Below are positions 1 through 5,644 of a stretch of DNA of 6,445 bases, in pieces. The position numbers and the translations under genes are program-made. Below the pieces are notes generated by a model. That model was not told where the DNA came from. It searched no databases and was given only the letters and a program-made list of their open reading frames with translations. The DNA comes from Verrucomicrobiota bacterium (GTDB lineage Bacteria; Verrucomicrobiota; Verrucomicrobiia; Limisphaerales; JACRJZ01). The stretch is from positions 1-6,445 of the forward strand of contig JAKLEJ010000213.1 of the NCBI GenBank assembly GCA_022711695.1. Reading direction: 5' to 3'. Numbering within the stretch: position 1 is the stretch's first letter; each line of letters opens with the position of its first letter.

Positions 1-125
1 CTCCGATGAAAGCAGGCCTCCGAATGACCTCGGCCGGCCTGCCCCGTGAGACGACGCGGGTTGTCTTGGTGGGAGGGACCCAGGAACCCCACCCTCATTC
101 CCTTCATCGACGCTTTGCGGCCAGA

Positions 126-199
126 GTTCCGCCTTCAGGGCTGTCCGGGTGGCGCGTTGGCAGTCCCCGTCTCCCCCCCGACAGCCTAAAGGCTGGACT
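126..199. repeat. Candidate inverted pair of a short dispersed (REP-like) repeat
   Basis: The 18-mer at 126-143 (GTTCCGCCTTCAGGGCTG) resembles the reverse complement of 182-199 (AGTCCAGCCTTTAGGCTG). With two single-base gaps, about 14 of 19 alignment columns match. The right-hand arm also contains its own small hairpin, CAGCC-TAAA-GGCTG (182-195). Two inverted copies about 38 bp apart, each able to fold, is the layout of paired REP-type elements. That a genome-wide family exists is inference from this one pair and from a remembered resemblance to verrucomicrobial intergenic repeats. Chance similarity in GC-rich DNA is the alternative. Confidence 0.35.
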
Positions 200-301
200 A
201 CAAACAGAAGGCCGGCGGCCGGAAAGTCATTTTGTCTGTTCGCTCACTCGCTTGAGTCGCAAACCAGGCAGGGCCGGGGCGCTGTGCGAAGCCGAATTCT
301 G

Positions 302-310
302 TGCTATCTT
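302..310 (+). promoter_or_regulatory. Candidate extended -10 promoter element for the dehydratase gene
   Basis: TGCTATCTT fits the extended -10 form TGnTATnnT, with the hexamer TATCTT at 305-310. No acceptable -35 hexamer lies 16-18 bp upstream, which is tolerable for extended -10 promoters. Transcription would start near 316-318, leaving only about 4-6 nt before the ATG at 322. This agrees with the absence of any Shine-Dalgarno-like sequence there. It was judged by eye on one site only. Confidence 0.3.
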
Positions 311-321
311 AACGCGCTCTT

Positions 322-681
322 ATGACAACGTCGTCTCTCAGCAAGCTGGCAGCGATGCAATGTGGGCCATGCCACGGCGGCGGCGTCCCGCTGCGAGGCT
401 TGGCGTTGCGCCGCCTGGTCAAGGGGTTGGGCCGCGATTGGAAAGCCGTCAAGGACCATCACCTGGAGAAGGAATTCGAATTCAAGGACTTCAAGTCCGC
501 GCTGGCCTTCACAAATCGTGTGGGCGAAGTGGCCGAGGAACAGGGCCATCACCCGGACATCCACCTGGCCTGGGGCCGGGCGCGCGTCGTTCTTTGGACA
601 CACGCGGTCGAGGGTCTGACCCAGAACGACTTCATCCTGGCATCCAAGATTGAAGGGCTGAGCCGGCCCGGATCGTCCTGA
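322..681 (+). CDS. 4a-hydroxytetrahydrobiopterin dehydratase (pterin-4a-carbinolamine dehydratase, PCD)
   Basis: This cytoplasmic enzyme removes water from 4a-hydroxytetrahydropterin to give the quinonoid dihydropterin. It recycles the cofactor of aromatic amino acid hydroxylases, and in bacteria lacking those it may serve other pterin chemistry. The 119 residues match the family length. The active-site signature is complete: E72-x3-H76-H77-P78-x5-W84-x9-H94-x8-D103. The EFEFKDF strand (51-57) and the GLTQNDF segment (98-104) also fit. Residues 14-20, CGPCHGG, match the C-x2-C-x-GG N-terminal extension of many bacterial PCDs, but here read as a heme-like CxxCH. The in-frame TAA at 310-312 limits the start to ATG 322 or Met12 (355). 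ATG 322 gives the usual N-terminal length. No Shine-Dalgarno is visible. No other pterin or phenylalanine gene is in the window, so its pathway cannot be assigned. The family call is firm. Confidence 0.93.
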   Translation: MTTSSLSKLAAMQCGPCHGGGVPLRGLALRRLVKGLGRDWKAVKDHHLEKEFEFKDFKSALAFTNRVGEVAEEQGHHPDIHLAWGRARVVLWTHAVEGLTQNDFILASKIEGLSRPGSS

Positions 682-702
682 TTCCGCACGCACGCCGACA
701 GA

Positions 703-715
703 GCGCAATTTGCGC
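703..715 (+). terminator. Weak hairpin downstream of the dehydratase gene
   Basis: GCGCA (703-707) and TGCGC (711-715) can pair as a 5-bp stem with a 3-nt loop, 21 nt after the dehydratase stop. The following bases are AACTT rather than a T-run, so it is a poor intrinsic terminator. The same stretch contains GCGCAA as a direct repeat (703-708, 712-717) and the palindrome TTGCGCAA (710-717), so a protein-binding site is equally possible. Confidence 0.2.
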
Positions 716-772
716 AACTTCTCCGCTTTCAATCGGCTGCGCATCGAACTCGGGCGGCCCAGTCGAGGCAGG

Positions 773-855
773 GCTCGCGAGACGCTCGCCCTCCCGGCGC
801 TGATGGGGCATCGTCCTCCACGGGAACGGCTCCGCGGGAGCGTCGCCCTACCGGT
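773..855. repeat. Two diverged direct copies of a ~26-bp GC-rich repeat
   Basis: Copy 1 (773-798) begins GCTCGCGAG and ends CGCCCTCCCGGC. Copy 2 (829-855) begins GCTCCGCGGGAG and ends CGCCCTACCGGT. Allowing one single-base gap, about 20 of 27 columns match, with the block CGCCCT-n-CCGG shared. Each copy starts with its own self-complementary element: CTCGCGAG (774-781) in copy 1 and GCTCC-GCG-GGAGC (829-841) in copy 2. The copies are separated by 30 bp. This is typical of small dispersed intergenic repeats. Membership in a genome-wide family is inferred, not shown. Confidence 0.45.
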
Positions 856-858
856 AGG
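847..858. repeat. 12-bp perfect palindrome CCTACCGGTAGG
   Basis: CCTACCGGTAGG reads identically on both strands with no spacer, and the next flanking pair (C846, A859) does not pair. It overlaps the end of the second direct-repeat copy and lies about 37 bp upstream of the candidate -35 hexamer at 895. It could be a dimeric regulator site for the operon or simply part of the repeat. Nothing in the window identifies a binding protein. Confidence 0.35.
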
Positions 859-894
859 AGTGCGCGCAGATTCAAGGGGGCACGCAGGTTCCAG

Positions 895-922
895 TTGCGA
901 AACAGCCGGAGACGATTATGTT
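895..922 (+). promoter_or_regulatory. Candidate sigma70-type promoter for the cytochrome operon
   Basis: TTGCGA (895-900) matches four of six bases of the -35 consensus, and TATGTT (917-922) matches four of six of the -10 consensus, with a 16-bp spacer. The leader would be about 70 nt and would contain the hairpin at 955-969. TTGCGAA occurs at 895-901 and again at 922-928, overlapping both hexamers. This may be coincidence or a tandem operator. The assignment rests on eye-matched hexamers and no promoter model was run. Confidence 0.3.
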
Positions 923-954
923 TGCGAACCCTGGGCATTAGGGGATCGCGCATG

Positions 955-969
955 CCGCCTGGAAGGCGG
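955..969 (+). other. Hairpin in the presumed operon leader
   Basis: CCGCC (955-959) pairs with GGCGG (965-969) around the loop TGGAA, ending 31 nt before the start codon at 1001. A second possible pairing, GGCAT (934-938) with ATGCC (952-956), competes for part of the same bases. It could influence translation or be a remnant of the intergenic repeats. No riboswitch class is recognised. Confidence 0.3.
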
Positions 970-1000
970 ACGCCCTTGATCGTGCCCGGATGACATTTAC

Positions 1001-4000
1001 ATGCGATCTGGCCGCCTGAAGCGCTGCGGATTGACGCCGGCAGGAATCACACTCCTGGCGGTGGCGCTTGTTCCCTCGATCCTGGCGGCTGCTGCCGGGC
1101 CCGGCCAAGCCGGCCCAGGCAAAGGCCCGATTCAATTCAACCGCGACATCCGGCCCATTCTCTCGGACGCCTGCTTTCACTGTCACGGGTTCGACCCCAG
1201 CAACCGCAAAGCCGATCTGCGGCTGGACACCTTCGAGGGCGCGACCGCGGCGCACGGCGCGCGGCCGGCCGTCAAGCCGGGCGATCCAGACTCGAGCGAG
1301 CTTTGGCGCCGCGTCAGCTCGACCGATCCGGCGCAGGTGATGCCCCCTCCCGATTCCCGGAAGAAACTGACCCCGTCGCAGATCCAGGCGCTGAAGGACT
1401 GGATCAAAGAGGGCGCGGGCTACCAGAAGCACTGGGCCTTCGAGCCGCCGAGGCGTCCGGCGCCGCCCCAGGTTCGGCAGCCGGGCTGGCCGCGTCATGA
1501 CATGGACCGTTTTGTGCTGGCCCGGCTCGAATCGGCCGACCTGGCCCCCAGCCGCGAGGCTTCTCGCGAAACGCTGGTTCGCCGGGTGACCCTGGATCTG
1601 ACGGGACTGCCGCCGACCCTCGAGGAAGTGGAGGCTTTCCTGGCGGACCAGCGGCCGGACGCCTACGAGCGCTTGGTCGAGCGTCTGCTCGGGTCGCCCC
1701 GTTACGGAGAGCAAATGGCCCGATACTGGCTGGATGTGGCCCGGTACGGCGACACCCACGGGCTGCATCTCGACAACGAGCGCTCGATGTGGGCCTACCG
1801 GGACTGGGTGGTCCAGGCGTTCAACCGCAACCTGCCTTTCGATCAGTTTACCATCGAGCAACTGGCCGGCGACCTGTTGCCGGAGCCCACCCGCGACCAG
1901 CTCGTGGCCTCCGGTTTCAACCGCTGCAACGTCACCACCAGCGAGGGCGGCGCCATCAACGAGGAGTTTCAGGTGCGCTACGCCGTGGACCGGGTGGAAA
2001 CCACCTCCGCCACCTGGCTCGGGCTTACCATGGGCTGCGCCGTCTGCCACGATCACAAGCTCGACCCCATCACCCAGAAGGAGTTTTACCAGGTATTCTC
2101 CATCTTCAACAACATCGCCGAGAACGCCATGGACGGCAACGCGCTGCTGCCACCTCCCTCGATCAAGCTCCCCACGCCCGAACAACAGAAGCGCCTGGAC
2201 GACGCCGCGGCGCGCATCGCAGCGTCGGAGAAGAAACTGCGGGAAATGGTGGCCGCGATTGGCTACGAGGATCCTGCCAGCCAAACGAATGCCCCGAAAC
2301 CCCAGGCGCGCGAGACCGTTTGGGTCGAGGACGACTTTCCCGCCAAGGCAACGCCCCGTGTCAACGAGGGCAACGAATCCAACCGATGGGTGACCGCCGC
2401 CTCCGGCCAGGTCTTCAGCGGCCAGCGGGCCATCCTTCGGCGCGGCACCAACATCCACCAGGTGTTCTTCGAGTCCGCGGCCGAGCCCCTGGTTGTGGGC
2501 GGCGGCGACCGTCTCTTTGCCCATGTCTATCTGGACCCGGCCAACCTCCCCAAGGCGGTGATGTTGCAATTCCGAGTGAACGACAAATGGTCGAGGCGCG
2601 CCAATTGGGGGGACGAAAACGCCATCGACTACGGCCGGAAAGGCACGCCCGAGAGGGTGCAGGCGGGATCGCTTCCCGAACCCGGACGGTGGGTCCGGCT
2701 GGAGATCGAGGCGGCGAAGCTGGGCTTGCGGCCCGGGACCAAAGTCCAGGGCCTGGCCTTCACCCAGCATGGCGGCGCCGCCTATTGGGACAAGGCCGGA
2801 CTGCTGGCGGTCAACGATCCAGCCCTGAATTCTGACGTTTCCCTGGCCGCCTGGACGAAGTTCGAGGCGGGCTTGGGCGACGAAACCGCGCTGCCGGGCG
2901 AGGTCAAGGAACTGGTCCGAAAACAGGCGGCCAAACTCGACGACAAGCAGCGGAAGAAGCTCCGCGATTACTACCTCGAGAACGTCTTCTCGGACGCCCG
3001 GACGCCTCTGGGACCCGTCCGGGAGGGGCTCAAGTCCGCCCGCGCCGAGCGCGAGGCCCTGGACAAGGAGATTCCGGCCACGCTGGTCTCGAAGGAACTG
3101 GACAAGCCGCGCCCGGCCTGGGTGCTGCTGCGCGGCCAGTACGACAAGCACGGCGAGCCAGTGGGACCGGGAGTGCCGTCGGTGCTGCCGCCGCTGCCCG
3201 AGGCGGGGGTCACTAACCGCCTCACCTTCGCCCGCTGGCTCGTGGACACCAACCATCCCCTCACCGCCCGGGTGACCGTGAATCGCCTGTGGCAGCAGTT
3301 CTTCGGTGTGGGCCTGGTGAAGACCAGCGAGGATTTCGGCAGCAAAGGCGAGTGGCCCTCGCATCCCGAACTGCTGGACTGGCTGGCCGTGGACTTCATG
3401 CAGAGCGGCTGGGACGTGAAACGGCTGGTCCGGATGCTGGTGACCTCGGCGACCTACCGGCAGGACTCGGCCGTGACGGCGCGCCTGGTTCAGGCCGACC
3501 CGGAGAACCGGTTGCTGGCCCGCGGGCCGCGCCACCGGCTCGACGCCGAGGAACTGCGCGACAGCGCGCTCTACCTCGGGGGGCTGCTCAACCTCAAGAT
3601 GGGCGGACGCGGGGTGCGTCCCTACCAGCCCCCGGGGATCTGGGAGGCGGTGGGCTACACCACCAGCGACACCGCCAAGTACACCCAGGACAAGGGCGAG
3701 GCGCTTTACCGCCGCAGCCTCTACACGTTCTGGAAACGCACCGCGCCCCCGCCTTCCATGACCACCTTCGACGCGCCCTCGCGCGAGTCGTGCGCGCCCC
3801 GGCGCGAGCGCACCAACACCCCGCTGCAAGCGCTGCTGCTGATGAACGATCCCCAGTATTTCGAGGCGGCCCGCCACCTGGGCCACCGCATGCTGCGGCA
3901 GGGCGGGGCGACCGACGCCGAGCGGCTGCGTTACGGATTTCGGCTGGCCACCGCCCGCCCGCCCACCGAGGCCGAAGCCGCCGTCCTGGCCCGCGCCCTC

Positions 4001-4165
4001 GATGAGCAGCGCGGCCGTTTCGCTCCCGATCCGGAGGCGGCGAAGAAGGTGGCGGACGCGGGCGAATCGCCTGCCCCGAGCGACGTGCCGGCTGCCGAAC
4101 TGGCGGCTTACGCCATGGTCGCCAATCTGCTCCTCAACCTGGACGAAGTGGTCACCCAGAACTAG
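1001..4165 (+). CDS. Secreted PSCyt1-DUF1549-DUF1553 (PSD1) multidomain cytochrome-type protein
   Basis: This 1054-residue exported protein belongs to the planctomycete/verrucomicrobial PSCyt1-PSCyt2-PSD1 group, whose biochemical role is not established. Residues 1-31 form a Sec signal peptide: basic MRSGRLKR, a hydrophobic stretch from about 11, and a cleavage region near AAAA (29-32). A PSCyt1 cytochrome c domain (about 43-140) has CFHCH at 58-62, KADLRLDT at 70-77 and likely distal ligand Met114 in VMPPP. DUF1549 (about 165-370) contains a second CxxCH, CAVCH at 346-350, in the family motif GCAVCHDHKLDPI. Residues 391-420 are a charged helix. Residues about 440-605 look like a beta-sandwich insert, with repeated W, G and aromatic positions such as RANWGDE and AAYWDKAG. 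DUF1553 (about 737-990) has RLTFARWLVDTNHPLTARV and ERTNTPLQALLLMNDP. The length is normal for forms with the insert. ATG 1001 is chosen because it gives a proper signal peptide. Its Shine-Dalgarno is weak (GGA 988-990). The stop abuts the next start. Family assignment is secure and function is unknown. Confidence 0.93.
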   Translation: MRSGRLKRCGLTPAGITLLAVALVPSILAAAAGPGQAGPGKGPIQFNRDIRPILSDACFHCHGFDPSNRKADLRLDTFEGATAAHGARPAVKPGDPDSSELWRRVSSTDPAQVMPPPDSRKKLTPSQIQALKDWIKEGAGYQKHWAFEPPRRPAPPQVRQPGWPRHDMDRFVLARLESADLAPSREASRETLVRRVTLDLTGLPPTLEEVEAFLADQRPDAYERLVERLLGSPRYGEQMARYWLDVARYGDTHGLHLDNERSMWAYRDWVVQAFNRNLPFDQFTIEQLAGDLLPEPTRDQLVASGFNRCNVTTSEGGAINEEFQVRYAVDRVETTSATWLGLTMGCAVCHDHKLDPITQKEFYQVFSIFNNIAENAMDGNALLPPPSIKLPTPEQQKRLDDAAARIAASEKKLREMVAAIGYEDPASQTNAPKPQARETVWVEDDFPAKATPRVNEGNESNRWVTAASGQVFSGQRAILRRGTNIHQVFFESAAEPLVVGGGDRLFAHVYLDPANLPKAVMLQFRVNDKWSRRANWGDENAIDYGRKGTPERVQAGSLPEPGRWVRLEIEAAKLGLRPGTKVQGLAFTQHGGAAYWDKAGLLAVNDPALNSDVSLAAWTKFEAGLGDETALPGEVKELVRKQAAKLDDKQRKKLRDYYLENVFSDARTPLGPVREGLKSARAEREALDKEIPATLVSKELDKPRPAWVLLRGQYDKHGEPVGPGVPSVLPPLPEAGVTNRLTFARWLVDTNHPLTARVTVNRLWQQFFGVGLVKTSEDFGSKGEWPSHPELLDWLAVDFMQSGWDVKRLVRMLVTSATYRQDSAVTARLVQADPENRLLARGPRHRLDAEELRDSALYLGGLLNLKMGGRGVRPYQPPGIWEAVGYTTSDTAKYTQDKGEALYRRSLYTFWKRTAPPPSMTTFDAPSRESCAPRRERTNTPLQALLLMNDPQYFEAARHLGHRMLRQGGATDAERLRYGFRLATARPPTEAEAAVLARALDEQRGRFAPDPEAAKKVADAGESPAPSDVPAAELAAYAMVANLLLNLDEVVTQN

Positions 4166-5644
4166 ATGAATCCGGATTTCCATTCGAGGTTTCTCGCGCC
4201 GATGAACCGCCGCATGTTCCTGGCCAATGCCGGCATCTCGGCCGGGCGGATTGCCCTGGCCGCCCTGCTGGGCCAGGCGGCTTTGAGCGCGGCGGCCGCG
4301 CCCAAACGCGCCCGCGCTCACCCGTCCCTGGCGGGCTTGCCTCATTTCGCCCCCAAGGCCCGCCGCCTGATCTATCTGTTCATGAACGGCGCGCCCTCGC
4401 AGATCGACCTGTGGGATTACAAGCCGAAGATGGGCGAATGGTTCGACAAGGACCTGCCCGAATCGATCCGCATGGGGCAGCGCCTGACGACCATGACCTC
4501 GGGCCAAAAACGCTTTCCCATTGCGCCCTCGATCTACCGGTTCTCGCAGCGGGGCCAATGCGGGCGCTGGGTGAGCGAACTGCTGCCGCACACGGCCCAG
4601 GTCGTGGATGAGTTGGCGGTGGTGAAGACGGTTCATACCGAGGCCATCAACCACGACCCGGCCGCCACCTACATCCTCACCGGCAACATGGTGCCCGGCA
4701 AGCCCAGCATCGGCGCCTGGCTTTCCTACGGCCTGGGCAGCGAAGCCGAGAACCTGCCAGCCTTCGTGGTGATGACCCCGCGCTGGTCGGCCAAGCGCGA
4801 TGCCCAGGCGCTTTACCAACGGCTGTGGGGCTCGGGCTTTCTGCCCTCGCGTCACCAGGGCGTGGCCCTGCGCGCCCAGGGCGACCCGGTGCTCTTTCTC
4901 AGCAACCCCGCCGGCGTCACCCCGGACTCCCGCCGCGCCATGCTCGACGGTCTGGCCGGGCTCAACCAGGCCGCTTTCGAGCGCTCGGGAGATCCGGAGA
5001 TCCAGACCCGCATTGCGCAATACGAGATGGCCTTCCGCATGCAGACGTCCATTCCGGAGCTGACGGACCTCTCCCGGGAACCCAGGTCAGTGCTCGATCT
5101 CTATGGACCGGAAGTGACCCAGCCGGGGACCTTTGCCGCCAGCGCCCTGCTGGCCCGGCGGCTCATCGAGCGGGGAGTGCGCGCGGTCCAGATTCTGCAC
5201 CGCGAGTGGGATCATCACGGCGACCTGCCCCGCGATTTGCCGCTTCAATGCCGCGATGTGGACCACGCCTGCAAAGGACTGATTCTCGATCTCAAGCAGC
5301 GGGGATTGCTCGACGAGACTCTCGTGGTCTGGGGAGGCGAGTTCGGGCGCACCATCTATTGCCAGGGCGAGCTCTCGCGCAGCAACTACGGCCGCGACCA
5401 TCACCCCCGCTGTTACACCATGTGGCTGGCCGGCGGCGGCATCCGCCCGGGCGTCGAATTCGGCGAAACCGACGAATTCAGCTACAACATCGTTCGCGAC
5501 CCCGTTCACATTCGGGATTTGAACGCGACGATCCTGCACTGCCTCGGGATTGACCATCGGCGACTGAGCTATTCGTTTCAAGGGTTGGATCAGCGGTTGA
5601 CCGGCACCGAGCCGGCTGGCCCGATCCAGGGGATTCTCGCATGA
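4166..5644 (+). CDS. Tat-exported DUF1501 family protein (alkaline phosphatase-like fold)
   Basis: DUF1501 proteins belong to the alkaline phosphatase/sulfatase-like superfamily, are usually encoded beside DUF1549/DUF1553 proteins, and have no proven substrate. The 492 residues are full length for this subgroup. The N-terminus has a twin-arginine signal, NRRMFLA at 14-20, then a hydrophobic segment (about 22-45), so folded export is likely. Family motifs appear in order: FMNGAPSQIDLWDYKP (72-87), INHDPAATYILTG (161-173), WGSGFLP (221-227), EWDHHGD (347-353), VVWGGEFGRT (387-396), GRDHHP (409-414) and GGGIRPGVEFGETDEF (423-438). The Asp/His clusters are plausible metal ligands by analogy. No sulfatase C-x-P-x-R motif is present. 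ATG 4166 directly follows the upstream TAG and matches the MNPxxHxR beginning common in this subgroup. ATG 4202 (Met13), with GAGG 12 nt before it, is an alternative that keeps the Tat motif. With no clear Shine-Dalgarno at 4166, reinitiation by ribosomes from the upstream gene is likely. Confidence 0.93.
   Translation: MNPDFHSRFLAPMNRRMFLANAGISAGRIALAALLGQAALSAAAAPKRARAHPSLAGLPHFAPKARRLIYLFMNGAPSQIDLWDYKPKMGEWFDKDLPESIRMGQRLTTMTSGQKRFPIAPSIYRFSQRGQCGRWVSELLPHTAQVVDELAVVKTVHTEAINHDPAATYILTGNMVPGKPSIGAWLSYGLGSEAENLPAFVVMTPRWSAKRDAQALYQRLWGSGFLPSRHQGVALRAQGDPVLFLSNPAGVTPDSRRAMLDGLAGLNQAAFERSGDPEIQTRIAQYEMAFRMQTSIPELTDLSREPRSVLDLYGPEVTQPGTFAASALLARRLIERGVRAVQILHREWDHHGDLPRDLPLQCRDVDHACKGLILDLKQRGLLDETLVVWGGEFGRTIYCQGELSRSNYGRDHHPRCYTMWLAGGGIRPGVEFGETDEFSYNIVRDPVHIRDLNATILHCLGIDHRRLSYSFQGLDQRLTGTEPAGPIQGILA
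5628..5633 (+). promoter_or_regulatory. Shine-Dalgarno sequence of the membrane cytochrome gene
   Basis: AGGGGA lies 7 nt before the ATG at 5641, inside the last codons of the DUF1501 gene. It is the clearest ribosome binding site in the window and fixes the start of the third operon gene at the ATGA overlap. Confidence 0.65.

Larger units (their letters stand above)
1..321. other. Intergenic region without a supported gene, rich in short GC inverted repeats
   Basis: No reading frame here looks like a real protein. The plus-strand frame opening at position 6 runs on into the dehydratase gene in a different frame and resembles no family. Short self-complementary pieces are frequent: AGGCC (14-18) with GGCCT (36-40), the palindrome GGCCGGCC (32-39), GGTGGG (68-73) with CCCACC (88-93), CAGCC-TAAA-GGCTG (182-195) and CCGG-CGG-CCGG (212-222). 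None is followed by a T-run, so none is a convincing intrinsic terminator. The density of hairpins and absence of coding character suggest repeat-derived spacer DNA. The upstream neighbour lies outside the window. Confidence 0.6.
682..1000. other. Intergenic region between the dehydratase gene and the cytochrome operon
   Basis: This 319-bp gap holds no gene I can support. The plus-strand frame starting at 710 is mostly a translation of the repeated GC-rich segments and has no family features. From left to right the gap contains a weak hairpin (703-715), a diverged direct repeat (773-798 and 829-855), a 12-bp perfect palindrome (847-858), a candidate promoter (895-922) and a small hairpin (955-969) in the presumed leader of the operon. 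These are listed separately. Confidence 0.6.

Noticed and set aside
1..106. Minus-strand frame open to the left edge, starting at the ATG complementary to 104-106
   Set aside because: Only 35 codons are visible, with no Shine-Dalgarno and no recognisable motif. The region looks like repeat spacer, so a truncated gene cannot be supported, though it cannot be fully excluded.
472..483. 12-bp perfect palindrome GAATTCGAATTC
   Set aside because: It is inside the dehydratase gene and encodes the family-typical EFEF strand, so codon choice explains it.
6..653. Plus-strand open frame of 215 codons
   Set aside because: It overlaps the dehydratase gene in another frame, and its upstream half is a translation of GC-rich hairpin DNA without domain features.
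710..979. Plus-strand open frame of 89 codons before the operon
   Set aside because: Most of it is the translated direct repeat and palindrome (773-858). It has no Shine-Dalgarno and no recognisable fold or family.
1734..2835. Overlapping plus-strand frames of 219 and 348 codons
   Set aside because: They are alternate frames of the PSCyt1-DUF1549-DUF1553 gene with arginine/proline-rich or glycine-rich translations and no domain features.
3791..3805. Sulfatase-like C-x-P-x-R motif (CAPRR, residues 931-935) in the first operon protein
   Set aside because: It sits inside the conserved DUF1553 segment that leads into ERTNTPLQAL, and none of the surrounding sulfatase sequence is present. This is a chance match.
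938..5020. Minus-strand open frame of 1360 codons
   Set aside because: It lies opposite two genes with complete, recognisable domains on the plus strand and crosses their boundary. It shows no family motif and has a composition typical of antisense frames in GC-rich coding DNA.
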